NCBI RefSeq assembly: GCF_004348735.1 | Contig: NZ_SMKT01000014.1 | Span: forward strand, 17,199-81,198 | Length of the DNA: 64,000 bases | Direction of reading: 5' to 3' | Source of the DNA: Actinomadura sp. KC06 | Lineage (GTDB): Bacteria > Actinomycetota > Actinomycetes > Streptosporangiales > Streptosporangiaceae | In this document: positions 43,579 to 53,183 of the stretch, one piece after another | Numbering within the stretch: the stretch's first letter is position 1 | How the letters are laid out: every line of letters begins with the position of its first letter | The notes under the pieces: generated by a model | Databases searched by the model: none | What the model saw: only the letters and a program-made list of their open reading frames with translations | Told to the model about the DNA's origin: nothing | Program-made: the position numbers and the translations under genes

Positions 43579-44279
43579 TGCCGCTGCCCACGACCCGGGT
43601 GTTCCCGCCGGACTGGTCGCAGCACCACCGGCCCACCGCGACCGACACCATGACCGGGCAGTGCACCATCACCCGCGGCGGCACGCAGATCTACGCCGGC
43701 GCGTGCCGGGTCATCGCCGACGGCTCCAACGAGGTCGCGATGATCGGCGATCAGAAACTCCTGGTCGTCCGGTACCTGGTCACGGTCCGGTACGACACCA
43801 ACACCGTTGAGCCCGGCGACGTCGTCACTGTCACCGCTGCCGTCGACGGCGGCCTGGTGGGCCGCGAGCTGATCGTCAAGCAGGTCCGGTACGGCACCCA
43901 GCAGTGGGAGCGGGACCTGTACGCCGACGACGAAGGCGCCGGCCTGCCCGTCCTGTCCGACGAGGTCACCATCGTCCGCGCCCCGCTCGTCACCGGGTAC
44001 GGCAACAGCCTCGTCTACGACTGGGACAACGCCGCCCGCACCACCGTCGCAGCCGGGCTGCAGCCGGGAACCTCGACGGAGGAGACCGGCGCCCGCGACA
44101 AGGTCACGAGCTTCTACACCTGCTTCGTCCCCGCCGGCACCGACGTGCGCGTGACCGACCGCATCGAGTGGGACGCCCGCGCGTGGGAGATCGACGGCGA
44201 GCCCCGCGCGTGGCCTCAGCCCGAAACCGGGACCGGCCACCACATCGAACTCCGGCTCCGCATCGACCTGGGCGGCTGA
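43578..44279 (+). CDS. Head-tail completion protein, likely two domains fused
   Basis: The protein has 233 residues. The first ~120 (TDTMTGQCTITRGGTQIYAG, GDVVTVTAAVDGGLVGREL) resemble the DUF6093 family. From about 135 (VTIVRAPLVTGYGNSLVYDW ... DIRVT-type DVRVTDRIEWDARAWEIDGE) it looks like the head-closure protein usually encoded by a separate gene. No internal start codon was found at the junction. Confidence 0.65.
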   Translation: MPLPTTRVFPPDWSQHHRPTATDTMTGQCTITRGGTQIYAGACRVIADGSNEVAMIGDQKLLVVRYLVTVRYDTNTVEPGDVVTVTAAVDGGLVGRELIVKQVRYGTQQWERDLYADDEGAGLPVLSDEVTIVRAPLVTGYGNSLVYDWDNAARTTVAAGLQPGTSTEETGARDKVTSFYTCFVPAGTDVRVTDRIEWDARAWEIDGEPRAWPQPETGTGHHIELRLRIDLGG

Positions 44280-44320
44280 CCACCAGCACAGCCCCGCACT
44301 CTGGAGAAAGGTGGGCCACC

Positions 44321-44662
44321 GTGGCACGCACAGCCCTGACGCCGCAGCCGTTCGTGACCGCCGGGCTCGTCCCGACGCCGGTCACCCCGGACGCCGAGGG
44401 CGTCTCGTTCCGCAACAACGGCAAGATGATCCTCAAGGTGATCAACGGGTCCGTATCCGAGATCACCGTCACCCCGAAGATCGCCAAGACCGTCGAGGGA
44501 GTCACACCAACGTCCCCGGGCCGCACCGTCGCCGCCGGCGCGACGAAGTACCTCGGCCCGTTCGACGAGGAGAACTACCGGCAGCTCGCCTCGACCGCGG
44601 TGATGTACGTGGACTTCTCCGCTGTCGCCGACGTCGAAGTTGCGCTGCTCCAGCACCCGTAG
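44321..44662 (+). CDS. Structural protein of the head-tail region
   Basis: The protein has 113 residues from GTG 44321, beta-rich (KMILKVINGSVSEITVTPKI; YVDFSAVADVEVALLQ). By position it is a head or tail completion component. Confidence 0.6.
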   Translation: MARTALTPQPFVTAGLVPTPVTPDAEGVSFRNNGKMILKVINGSVSEITVTPKIAKTVEGVTPTSPGRTVAAGATKYLGPFDEENYRQLASTAVMYVDFSAVADVEVALLQHP

Positions 44663-44673
44663 AGGGGGCCGTG

Positions 44674-45090
44674 GTGGCGGTCTGGACGTTCAACCACACG
44701 GAGCTCGAGCGGCTCGTCGTGCACCCGAAAGTGCAGGCCGACCTGGACCGTCGCGCCGAAGCCGGACGCGCCGCCGCCGACGCGGTGTGCCCGCGCAGCG
44801 AGGATGGCCGCAACGGCAACCCGGCCGGACACCTGGCCTCCACCGTCCGCGTCGAGAAACGCGGCCCGGCCCGGCGGATCCTGTACGGCAACGACACCAC
44901 CGCCTGGTACGCGCCCCTGATCGAGTGGGGCACCCGCCCGCACATCATCCTGCCCCGCAACGGCCGGTACCTGCGGTGGGTCGACCCGGGCACCGGCCGG
45001 GTCATCTACGCCCGGATGGTCCGCCACCCCGGCACCCCCGCCTACCGCGTGATGTCCGGCGCCGCGCTGCAGGCCGCCCGCAACGGATAG
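44674..45090 (+). CDS. Tail-completion protein (HK97 gp10-like)
   Basis: The protein has 138 residues from GTG 44674, 5 bases after AGAGGGGG. An N-terminal helix and AWYAPLIEWGTRPHII and HPGTPAYRVMSGA are typical of HK97 gp10-like proteins that attach the tail to the head. Confidence 0.7.
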   Translation: MAVWTFNHTELERLVVHPKVQADLDRRAEAGRAAADAVCPRSEDGRNGNPAGHLASTVRVEKRGPARRILYGNDTTAWYAPLIEWGTRPHIILPRNGRYLRWVDPGTGRVIYARMVRHPGTPAYRVMSGAALQAARNG

Positions 45091-45104
45091 AAGGAGAGAC
45101 CCGC

Positions 45105-45512
45105 GTGAAACTTCACGTCACCGCCTGGCCCCGCATCAACGGCCAGAAGCACCAGCCCGGCGACGAGGTCGACGTCGACGACCTGGCGCTGGCGCGGATG
45201 CTGATCCGTGAGGGGCAGGCCCGCGAAGCCGGGACCCCGGAGCCGCTCGCCGGCGGGCCCGCCGCGTCGCAGAGGGCCGCGCAGGTCGACGCGGGGCTCG
45301 CCGGTGAGCCCACCCAGCCCGCAGGCGACGGCGCAGCAGGTGCCGACGGCGCAGATGCCGGCGCGGCGGGGGAGGAGGGGCCGTCGGCCAAGCCCGGCCG
45401 CGGCGCCTCCCACGCCGACTGGGTCGCCTACGCGACCGGGCAGGGCATGGAAGCCGACGCCGCAGAGAAGATGAGCCGCGCCCAGCTCAGCGCCCACTTC
45501 GCCGGCTCCTGA
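45105..45512 (+). CDS. Small protein with Ala/Gly-rich middle
   Basis: The protein has 135 residues from GTG 45105 (AAGGAGAG upstream). An N-terminal beta part (KLHVTAWPRINGQKHQPGDE), low-complexity Ala/Gly/Asp middle and C-terminal helix (HADWVAYATGQGMEADAAEK). Similar proteins lie before the tail-terminator gene in other actinophages. Confidence 0.65.
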   Translation: MKLHVTAWPRINGQKHQPGDEVDVDDLALARMLIREGQAREAGTPEPLAGGPAASQRAAQVDAGLAGEPTQPAGDGAAGADGADAGAAGEEGPSAKPGRGASHADWVAYATGQGMEADAAEKMSRAQLSAHFAGS

Positions 45513-45541
45513 CCGAGGAGTAGCACGGGAGGGGAGCCGCC

Positions 45542-45961
45542 GTGCCGCAGCAGGAGTTCCCCGACGTCGAGCCGATCATCGTCGCCTACCAGCTCGACCT
45601 GGTCCCGTCAGTGCATTCCTGCCTGGAGCTGCCGCCCGTCGCCGAGTTCAACTCCCGGCTGCCCGTAGCGCAGTACACCCGCATCGGCGGGAACGCGACC
45701 CGCCGCACCTGGGCCGACGGCTACCTCACCGACCGGGCCCGTATAGACGTCGACGTGTACGGCGGCTCCCGCCAGCAGGCCAACCTCGCGGTGAAGGAAC
45801 TGCGCGCCGCGCTGCTCGGCATCGGCGGGACCGTCCGCGACGGCGCCGGGTTCAGCGACCCCGAAGAGGTCGCCGGGCCGGGCCGCCGCCCCGACGCGAG
45901 CCAGAACATCACCCGGATCGGGTTCACCGTCGCCGTGACGGTCCGGTCCATCGGCCCCTGA
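45542..45961 (+). CDS. Tail terminator-like protein
   Basis: The protein has 139 residues from GTG 45542. Position just before the major tail gene and the beta/alpha pattern (RARIDVDVYGGSRQQANLAV, ITRIGFTVAVTVR) fit tail terminators that cap the tail tube. Confidence 0.65.
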   Translation: MPQQEFPDVEPIIVAYQLDLVPSVHSCLELPPVAEFNSRLPVAQYTRIGGNATRRTWADGYLTDRARIDVDVYGGSRQQANLAVKELRAALLGIGGTVRDGAGFSDPEEVAGPGRRPDASQNITRIGFTVAVTVRSIGP

Positions 45962-45993
45962 CGGCCGCCCCGTAAGACCCGCGAATCCTGAGA

Positions 45994-46011
45994 CCCGCCC
46001 TGGTCGGCGGG
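45994..46011. terminator. Small hairpin upstream of the major tail gene
   Basis: CCCGCC (45994-45999) pairs with GGCGGG (46006-46011) and CGTTTCCGC follows. A weak terminator or processing point before a highly expressed gene. Confidence 0.4.
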
Positions 46012-46045
46012 CGTTTCCGCATGCCCGCAAGAAGGGGGATTTGCT

Positions 46046-46624
46046 GTGGCCAACACCGACAACATCACCGTCGGCGCGAAGGGGTTCGCGTACTTCGGGG
46101 AGGTCGGCGTGACCGCGCCGACCGACATCGCGACGGCGTGGGGCACCGGCTGGGAGGACGGCGGGATCATCCTGGACGACGGTCTCACCGAGGCCCTCAA
46201 CGAGGACGAGACCACCTTCATGGGGTGGGGCTACAACGGCCCGGTCCGCATCGAACCGAAGTCCCGGACGATCACCTTCAAGCTGACGCTGACCGAGACC
46301 ACGGCCCGGGCGCTCAGCCTCTACTACTCGGTGCCGATCGCCGACATGGCCACCGTAGGCGCCGGCGCCGACATCGGCGTGCAGTTCGACGACCCGGAGA
46401 CCGCGCAGGCGATCTACGTGGCGCTCGGCCTCGACGTCATCGACGAGCAGACCGGCCGCCAGTTCCGCTACGTCGTCCCCAGGGCGAAGGTCTCCGACCG
46501 CGACAACATCGAGGACAAGGCCGACTCGCTGCACCAGTACGGCCTGACCATGACCGCGATGGTCCCCACGACCGGCGGCACCCCGGTGAAGCGGTTCGTG
46601 TCGAAGGTTCCGCTGCCCACCTGA
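46046..46624 (+). CDS. Major tail protein
   Basis: The protein has 192 residues from GTG 46046. GAKGFAYFGEVGVTAPTDI, the YNGPVRIEPKSRTITFKLT block and a C-terminal beta part match siphovirus tail-tube proteins, which stack as hexamers. It lies upstream of the chaperone pair and tape measure. Confidence 0.85.
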   Translation: MANTDNITVGAKGFAYFGEVGVTAPTDIATAWGTGWEDGGIILDDGLTEALNEDETTFMGWGYNGPVRIEPKSRTITFKLTLTETTARALSLYYSVPIADMATVGAGADIGVQFDDPETAQAIYVALGLDVIDEQTGRQFRYVVPRAKVSDRDNIEDKADSLHQYGLTMTAMVPTTGGTPVKRFVSKVPLPT

Positions 46625-46714
46625 TGAGCCGGCGGCCGGGGAGTTCCTTCGCGGGTCTTCGCCCCGGCCGCCACCTTCCTCCAAGGCCCGCGATGAAGAT
46701 CCGCGAGGAGCAGC

Positions 46715-47050
46715 ATGGGCAAGCCGAACAGCAAGCGGTTCCGTCTGTCGCAGATGCGCCAGCAGCGCGCCAGAGCACTCGGCGGCGAGTACGTCGAGAT
46801 CGAGGACGACGACGGCAACGTCCTGGTCCAGATTCCGCGCATGGCGTTCTGGGACGCCGAAACCTACGAGGACGTCGTCGAGACCGGCGTCGCGGTGAGG
46901 GACCTGGCGACCCTCGAACGGATCATGGAACCGGCCGAGTTCGCCAAACTGAAGGCGCTCAAGCTGCAGCTCGGCGACATGCGCGACCTCCTCCTAGAAG
47001 TCATGAAGGACGTCAAGCGCCCGGAATCGCAGGGCTCCTCCACGCCGTAG
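46715..47050 (+). CDS. Tail assembly chaperone, short form
   Basis: The protein has 111 residues, helical, with a low-complexity end (SQGSSTP). Position between major tail and tape measure genes is diagnostic for the G-type chaperone, which coats the tape measure during tail assembly. A -1 shift near its 3' end gives the longer form. Confidence 0.8.
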   Translation: MGKPNSKRFRLSQMRQQRARALGGEYVEIEDDDGNVLVQIPRMAFWDAETYEDVVETGVAVRDLATLERIMEPAEFAKLKALKLQLGDMRDLLLEVMKDVKRPESQGSSTP

Positions 47051-47481
47051 AGGAGCACCCGTCAAAGCTGCACGCCGACTTCGCGCACTACTTCCCCGGC
47101 CAGAAAGACCCCCTCATTGGGTGGCGAGCCGGGAAAGTGCCGCTCATCGAACTCGCCTCGTACTACGGGTGGCTGCCGGAGGAATCGGCGACCAAGGCCG
47201 CCCAGGCCGGCGACGAGAAGGGCCGCCGCTGGTCCGAACGGGAATGGATGCAGGCCGCGCAGATCACCTACCTGCAGACGGTGATCCAGGTCCTGTGGGT
47301 CGGGCTGCGTTTGAAGGGCCGCCCGCCTAAGACCGCGCCCGTGCGGGCCCCCGTCTACGCGCGCCCCGAACCCACTCCTGAGGAGCAGGCCAAACAGGCC
47401 GCGCACCTCGCGCGGGTCGCGGCGCTCCGCAAGTACAGCCCGTCCCATCAGCAGCCCCCGGCGGACGACCCACCGCCCTGA
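46715..47481 (+). CDS. Tail assembly chaperone, -1 frameshift product
   Basis: The -1 frame has no start but reads GIAGLLHAVEEHPSKLHADF, ASYYGWLPEESATKAAQAGD and a C-terminal helix to 47481, the usual T-domain. The shift probably occurs at 47018-47026 (CGC CCG GAA, allowing CCG to CCC re-pairing in the P site). This is not a canonical XXXYYYZ site, so the exact place is uncertain because the -1 frame is open over a long stretch. Confidence 0.75.
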
Positions 47482-47501
47482 CGAACCGCCCGGGGGGTGC
47501 C

Positions 47502-50500
47502 GTGGCCGAGCAGGACGGCGGCTCCGTCGGCATCGACGTCGTTCCGCGGATCAGCGCGGCGGCGTGGGGGCAGGAGATCCAGCGGCGCCTGGACCCGACG
47601 GTGAACCGGGCCGGGCGGGCCCTCGGCCGCACACTCGCCGACGGCATGAAGTCGGGGTTCGCGCCCCGCCGCCTCGAGGAGGCGATGCGGGACGCGACGC
47701 CCCGCCTGGAGGTCGCCGCGGGCAGGCTCGGGCGGCGGCTCGGCGCGCAGATCGCCCGGTCGGTCAAGGCCGAGCTTGAGCTGAAGCTCCGGAACCTCCC
47801 CGAGGCGAACATCCGCGCCCGGGTCACCATCGACCCGGCGTCGCTGGCGCGGGTCCGGCAGGAACTCGGAAGCCTCGGCCCGTTCAATGTCACCCTCAAC
47901 GTCGACGCCGACACGGCCGCGGCGCGCGCCGAGATCGCCCGGCTGCAGGCCCAGGTGCGGCTGCTGTCGCAGTCCAGCGTCAACATCAATGTCACCGCCA
48001 ACACCTCCCGCGCCAGCCGCAACCTGGTCATCCTCGGCGCGCAGATGGCCGCGCTGGCCTCGATCCCGCTCGGCGCCGTCCTCGCGGCGGGGATCGGGTC
48101 GATCGCGGCATCGGCGACCGCGGCCGCGGCTGGGATCGGCGGGATCCTCGCCGTCGCGATCCCCGGCGTCCGGCGGGTGTCCGAAGCGCTGCAGGCGCAG
48201 AAGACCGCCGACAACCAGGTCGCGGCCTCCACCCGCGGCCGCACCACCGCGCTGAACGCCGGCACCATCGCCACGCTCCAGGCGCGGCAGCAGGCCACGC
48301 AGATGGCGCAGGCCGAAAGGCAGGTCACCCAGGCGCAGCAGGCCGCGCGGCAGGCGCAGCGGGACCTGAACCAGGCCCGCGTCGACGGGGCCCGCGCGCT
48401 GCAGGACATGCAGAACAACCTGATCGGCGCCGGCCTGTCGCTGCGCGCCGATGAGATCGCCGTCCAGCGCGCCAAGCAGGCCCTGAACCAGCTGACCTCC
48501 GCCCGCCAGGACTCCCTGGCGGTGCAGAAAGCACAAGCCGACCTCGCCCGGGCCAACACCGGTCTCCAGCTCGTCCTCGGGGACCCCAACGCCACCCAGC
48601 TGGCCAAGAACCAGGCGAAGCTGGCCGCCGACGCGGCAGCCGCCGCGCTCAAACAGGCCCGCGAGTCGCAGACCGCGCACGAACTGGACCGCAAGGAGGC
48701 GCAGCTCGCCTACGAGCAGGCCGTCCACCAGCTCAAACAGCAGCGAATCCTCGTCGCTCGGCTCACCGCCGATGAGGCCAAGGCCCGGAAGGCCGGTGTC
48801 GAAGGCACCCAGGACGTTGTCGCCGCCAAGCAGCGGTTGCGGGACGCCCTCGAGCAGGTCGCCGACGCGCAACGCAACGTCCGGCAGCAGCAGATCCAGG
48901 ACCGGATCGCGGCGCTGCAGCAAGCCGACGCGCAGCGGCAGGCCGCGGACGCCGCCGACGGCGCGACCGCCGCGAACGTGCGGCTCGGCCGCGCCATGGC
49001 CGCCCTCACCCCGGCCGAGAAAGAACTGCTCAACAACTGGAAGGCATTCTCCGATGTGTACCGGGACTGGGTCAAAGACCTGGAGCCGGACGTGCTGCCG
49101 GTCTTGTCCGGCGGCCTCGGCCTGGTCGCCACACAACTCGACCGGGTCAAGCCGCTCGTCCGGTCCTCGGCCGCCGCGTTCCGGATCCTGGAAGCGCGGG
49201 CGGCGGTCGCGCTCGACGGCCCGTTCTGGACGAACTTCATCAACAACGTCGGGATCGCCGCGCCGGAGGCGATCCAGCGGTTCGGCGGGATCGCCGGGAA
49301 CACCCTCACCGGCGTCGCCGGCGTCATCAACGCCTTCCTGCCGTTCACGAACCTGCTCCTGGGGTCGGTGGAGGACCTCACCCAAGAGTTCGAGGAGTGG
49401 GGCACCAGCCTCGGCGGCAGCGAGGGATTCATCTCCTTCATCCAGTACGTGCAGCAGGTCGGCCCGCAGGTCGTATCCACGGTCGGGGCGCTCGGCGGCG
49501 CGCTCCTGGACGTCGGGCAAGCCCTCGCCCCCCTCGCCGCGATCCATCTCGGCGCCCTCACCATCCTCGCCAACACCATCTCGAAGATCGCCAACGAGTA
49601 CCCGACCCTGATCCAGTTCGCCGCGGCGGCGCTCCTGGTGTCCAAGGCCATCCGGGTCCTGGCGATCTCGTCCCTCGTCGCCGGTTTCACCGGTACCGCC
49701 GCAGCCGCGGGCGTGGCCGGTGGGGCGATGCTGCGGTTCGGCGTCATCCTCCGCGGGCTCGGCGCGGTGATGATGGGCGTATCGGCGCAGGCCGCCACCA
49801 CCCGCGTGGCGCTGCTCGGCCTCAGCCGCGCCGCCGGGATCCTGCTGGCGTTCTACGCCGCCACCGAGGCCATCAACCACTTCGCCGGATCCGCCAAAGA
49901 CGCCAAGCCGAGCAGCGACCAGCTGAAGCAGGCCCTCATCGACCTCGGCCGCACCGGGCAGACGTCGACTCCGCTGCTGAAGCAGTTCTCCGACGGGCTC
50001 GGCGACATGAACGAGCAGGCCCGCATCCTCACCGACCCCACCAAGTCGGAGCAGACCGCCCAGTTCTTCTCCGGGCTGATCAACGGGCTGTACGGCGCGA
50101 ACGGCATCGCCGGGCAGGCCAAAGAGAACTTCAAGGGCATCGACACCGCCCTGGTCCAGCTCACCCAGTCCGGGAACGCCGACGTCGCCAAGGCCGCCTT
50201 CGACCGGCTGTCAGCCTCGCTGCAGGCAAACGGCCGCGGCGTCGAAGAGGTCAACGCGCTGTTCCCGACGTACACGCGGCAGCTCTACAACGGGGGCGGC
50301 GCCGCGAACGCCTTCACCGCTCAGATCCATCGGCAGAACCAGGCCCTGGCCGCCAACGCACAGAGGTTCATCAACTCCGAGCAGCAGATCATCGACTTCA
50401 ACCAGGCGCTGCTCGCCGGCAGCGACGCCCTCAACCGCAACGGGCGGGCGTTCTGGGGCAACAGCCGCGCAGCGACTGACAACCGGCAGCAAGTCCTGAA

Positions 50501-52214
50501 CGCCGCGCGGGTCCTGCAGAACTACACCAACGACCTGGTGAAGAACAACCAGGTCACCGACGGCAACCTGAAGCGGCTCCGGGGGCAGCGCGAACAGCTC
50601 ATCGACCTGGCGACCAAGTTCACCGGCAGCCGCAAGGCCGCAGAGAAGTACGTCGACCAACTGGTGAAGATCCCCAAGTCGGCGAAGACCAACGTGTCGG
50701 TGAACGCCAAGGGCAAGTTCTCCATGAAGGGCCTGGACGTCTTCGCCAAGGACCCCATCCTCGGCGACATCTTCAACGCCGGCGGCGGCTACATCCACGG
50801 CGGCGGAGGCCCCCGCGACGACAGGTACCTCACCCACATCTCCGCCGGCGAGATGGTCATCAACGCCCCGGCCACCAGCCGGTACCTGCCGCTGCTGACC
50901 GCGATCAACGACGAGGGCAACGCCGGGACCATCTACAAGGGGCGCGGCTACACCTCCGGGCCCACCCTGCCCGCGCCAACACCGGCGGCGGGCTCGGACG
51001 GTGCGTTCGCCGGCGGTGGCCTGCCCAGCCTGCGGCCGCGCGGGCAGGAGGCGCTGCCCGCGTTCGCAGGCGGCGGGCTCCTCAAGCCGTCGTTCAGCGA
51101 CACCTACCACCACCAGGGCGACCCGCCGCCCACCATCACCAAGGCCCGGCAGGGCAACGCGCAAGGGTTCGCGGGGATGATGGCCTACTCCACCGGGCAG
51201 GCCGCGATCGGCGCGACGTTCCTCACCGCGCTGCTCACCGGCGGGTACGGCAAGGGCGCCAAGGCCGTCAGGTTCGCGCAGGCCCAGCTCGGCGAACCGT
51301 ACGTGTGGGGCGCGACCGGCCCCAACTCCTGGGACTGCTCCGGCCTCACCATGCGCGCCTGGGAGGCCGCCGGGGTGAAGATCCCACGCGTCACCTACGA
51401 CCAGATCGCCTACGGCACCCCGACGTCCCGGGCCAAGGCGATGCCGGGCGACCTGTACTTCCCGCACCGCGGCCACGTGATGATGGTCACCGGCATGGGC
51501 GGGTCCCGCGCCCTGGTCCACGCCCCGCGCACCGGCGACGTCGTCCGGTACGCGGGCTGGCGGACCGGCGGCAACTTCCGGCACATCGCCGGCGGCGGCG
51601 GATCCTGGTACGGCGGCGGCACCCCGAAGGGGTTCGCCAAGGCGCAGCTGGGAGACCTGGGCTGGTCCGCGGCGCAGTTCGCGCCGCTGAACCGGCTGTG
51701 GGAACGCGAGTCGAACTGGAAGTGGAACGCCCGCAACAAGAGCAGCGGCGCGTACGGCATCCCGCAGGCGCTCCCGCCCGGCAAGATGGCCAGCTTCGGC
51801 AGCGACTGGCGGACGAACTGGGCCACCCAGATCCGCTGGGGCCTGGACTACATCAAACGCCGGTACGGGTCCCCGGCACGCGCATGGGCGCACTCGCAGC
51901 GAACCGGCTGGTACGCCGACGGCACCGACCACGCCCGCCGCGGCTGGGCGTGGGTCGGGGAACGCGGCCCGGAACTGGTGAACTTCCGCGGCGGCGAGGC
52001 GGTGTACCCGCACGAGGAATCCCTGCGGATGGCCGCCACCGCGGCGGCCGGGCCGCTGGAGCTGGCCGACCCGCTCCCGGCCGCCGGCGGCGACGAGTAC
52101 CACGCCCACTTCGACGGGATCACCGCCGCCGTCCTGTCCCGCGAGGTCCGGGTCGCGTTCAAGGGCATGCAGATGGCTCAGGCGCAGAGCCTCCGCATCG
52201 GCCGACGGGGATAG
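47502..52214 (+). CDS. Tape measure protein with NlpC/P60 and lytic transglycosylase domains
   Basis: The protein has 1570 residues from GTG 47502. A long helical/coiled-coil N-terminal half (about 130-500), several hydrophobic segments (about 170-230, 690-800) and a Gly-rich stretch (1080-1200) set tail length. About residues 1245-1360 form an NlpC/P60 peptidase (NSWDCSGLT with Cys1279, HRGHVMMV as His region). About 1385-1475 form an SLT-type domain (WERESNWKWN with Glu1403; SGAYGIPQALPPGKM). Both would open the cell wall during DNA injection. ORF fully intact. Confidence 0.95.
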   Translation: MAEQDGGSVGIDVVPRISAAAWGQEIQRRLDPTVNRAGRALGRTLADGMKSGFAPRRLEEAMRDATPRLEVAAGRLGRRLGAQIARSVKAELELKLRNLPEANIRARVTIDPASLARVRQELGSLGPFNVTLNVDADTAAARAEIARLQAQVRLLSQSSVNINVTANTSRASRNLVILGAQMAALASIPLGAVLAAGIGSIAASATAAAAGIGGILAVAIPGVRRVSEALQAQKTADNQVAASTRGRTTALNAGTIATLQARQQATQMAQAERQVTQAQQAARQAQRDLNQARVDGARALQDMQNNLIGAGLSLRADEIAVQRAKQALNQLTSARQDSLAVQKAQADLARANTGLQLVLGDPNATQLAKNQAKLAADAAAAALKQARESQTAHELDRKEAQLAYEQAVHQLKQQRILVARLTADEAKARKAGVEGTQDVVAAKQRLRDALEQVADAQRNVRQQQIQDRIAALQQADAQRQAADAADGATAANVRLGRAMAALTPAEKELLNNWKAFSDVYRDWVKDLEPDVLPVLSGGLGLVATQLDRVKPLVRSSAAAFRILEARAAVALDGPFWTNFINNVGIAAPEAIQRFGGIAGNTLTGVAGVINAFLPFTNLLLGSVEDLTQEFEEWGTSLGGSEGFISFIQYVQQVGPQVVSTVGALGGALLDVGQALAPLAAIHLGALTILANTISKIANEYPTLIQFAAAALLVSKAIRVLAISSLVAGFTGTAAAAGVAGGAMLRFGVILRGLGAVMMGVSAQAATTRVALLGLSRAAGILLAFYAATEAINHFAGSAKDAKPSSDQLKQALIDLGRTGQTSTPLLKQFSDGLGDMNEQARILTDPTKSEQTAQFFSGLINGLYGANGIAGQAKENFKGIDTALVQLTQSGNADVAKAAFDRLSASLQANGRGVEEVNALFPTYTRQLYNGGGAANAFTAQIHRQNQALAANAQRFINSEQQIIDFNQALLAGSDALNRNGRAFWGNSRAATDNRQQVLNAARVLQNYTNDLVKNNQVTDGNLKRLRGQREQLIDLATKFTGSRKAAEKYVDQLVKIPKSAKTNVSVNAKGKFSMKGLDVFAKDPILGDIFNAGGGYIHGGGGPRDDRYLTHISAGEMVINAPATSRYLPLLTAINDEGNAGTIYKGRGYTSGPTLPAPTPAAGSDGAFAGGGLPSLRPRGQEALPAFAGGGLLKPSFSDTYHHQGDPPPTITKARQGNAQGFAGMMAYSTGQAAIGATFLTALLTGGYGKGAKAVRFAQAQLGEPYVWGATGPNSWDCSGLTMRAWEAAGVKIPRVTYDQIAYGTPTSRAKAMPGDLYFPHRGHVMMVTGMGGSRALVHAPRTGDVVRYAGWRTGGNFRHIAGGGGSWYGGGTPKGFAKAQLGDLGWSAAQFAPLNRLWERESNWKWNARNKSSGAYGIPQALPPGKMASFGSDWRTNWATQIRWGLDYIKRRYGSPARAWAHSQRTGWYADGTDHARRGWAWVGERGPELVNFRGGEAVYPHEESLRMAATAAAGPLELADPLPAAGGDEYHAHFDGITAAVLSREVRVAFKGMQMAQAQSLRIGRRG

Positions 52215-52223
52215 GAGGCTCGG

Positions 52224-53171
52224 ATGCCGCTTCCCGTTGGGGTAGGCGGGCCAGGGCCCGGTCCCGGCCCGGTCTCGACCAGGCCGAGGCCGCTGCGGCT
52301 GCTGTACATCGACCCCGACGGCGTCGAGTGGGACTTCTCCGACCTGGCCGGGCCGGTGCAGGTCACCAACGTCGCCGGATACGGATCCCCGCCGGTGTCG
52401 CTGACCACCCTGGCCATGCCGTCCGGGGCGTCGCTGCCGCAGAACTACGTCGGCACCGGCCGCACCATCCTCGTCGGCCTGGTCGCCGGCGCGACCACCC
52501 AGGCCGAGTTCCTGACTCTCACCGACCGGCTCGCGCAGGCGTTCTGGACGGAGCGGCTCGGGGTGCCCGCGCCGGGCACGCTGGTGATCCAGCGGCCGGA
52601 CGGCACAGGCCGCCGCATCAAGGTCCTCGTCTCCGATGGCCCTGACCTGAACGACGACGACCGCGACAAGAGCGGCCTCACCTGGACCAGCTTCGTCGTC
52701 ACCTTCCGGAGCCTGGACCCGTGCTGGTCGGACGCCACCCCGATCACCCTCGTCTTCCAGGGCGCCGACGAGGCGGCAGGCGTGCCGCCCATGCCGCCGG
52801 TCGTGCTGTCCCCCTACTCGGTACTCGGGACCGTGACGGTGAACAACACCGGCAACGCCCCCGCCTACCCCGTGTGGCGGATCACCGGCCCCGGCACCCC
52901 GACGCTGGAGAACGTCACCCTGGGCCGCGAGTTCGGACTCGCGACGGCGCTGGAGGAGGGCGAGACCGTCACGATCGACACCGCCCCAGACGGCGGCGCC
53001 TACGCCATCGACCAGACCGGCGCAGACCGCTGGACCGATCTCGTCAAAAGCAGCCCCCGGGACCTGTGGGAGCTGGTGAAAGGCCCCAATCAGCTCAACC
53101 TGGTGCTGTCCGGGTCGTCCTCGGCGTCGCAGATCGAACTGTCCTACGTCCGCCGCTGGCTCCGCGCGTGA
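52224..53171 (+). CDS. Distal tail protein
   Basis: The protein has 315 residues from ATG 52224 (AGGAGG upstream). An N-terminal Dit-like domain (LRLLYIDPDGVEWDFSDLAG) and a C-terminal beta-sandwich with NNTGNAPAYPVWRITGP, common in siphophage Dit/minor tail proteins. It forms the base on which the tip is built. Confidence 0.75.
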   Translation: MPLPVGVGGPGPGPGPVSTRPRPLRLLYIDPDGVEWDFSDLAGPVQVTNVAGYGSPPVSLTTLAMPSGASLPQNYVGTGRTILVGLVAGATTQAEFLTLTDRLAQAFWTERLGVPAPGTLVIQRPDGTGRRIKVLVSDGPDLNDDDRDKSGLTWTSFVVTFRSLDPCWSDATPITLVFQGADEAAGVPPMPPVVLSPYSVLGTVTVNNTGNAPAYPVWRITGPGTPTLENVTLGREFGLATALEEGETVTIDTAPDGGAYAIDQTGADRWTDLVKSSPRDLWELVKGPNQLNLVLSGSSSASQIELSYVRRWLRA

Positions 53172-53183
53172 GAGGGGGCGGCT

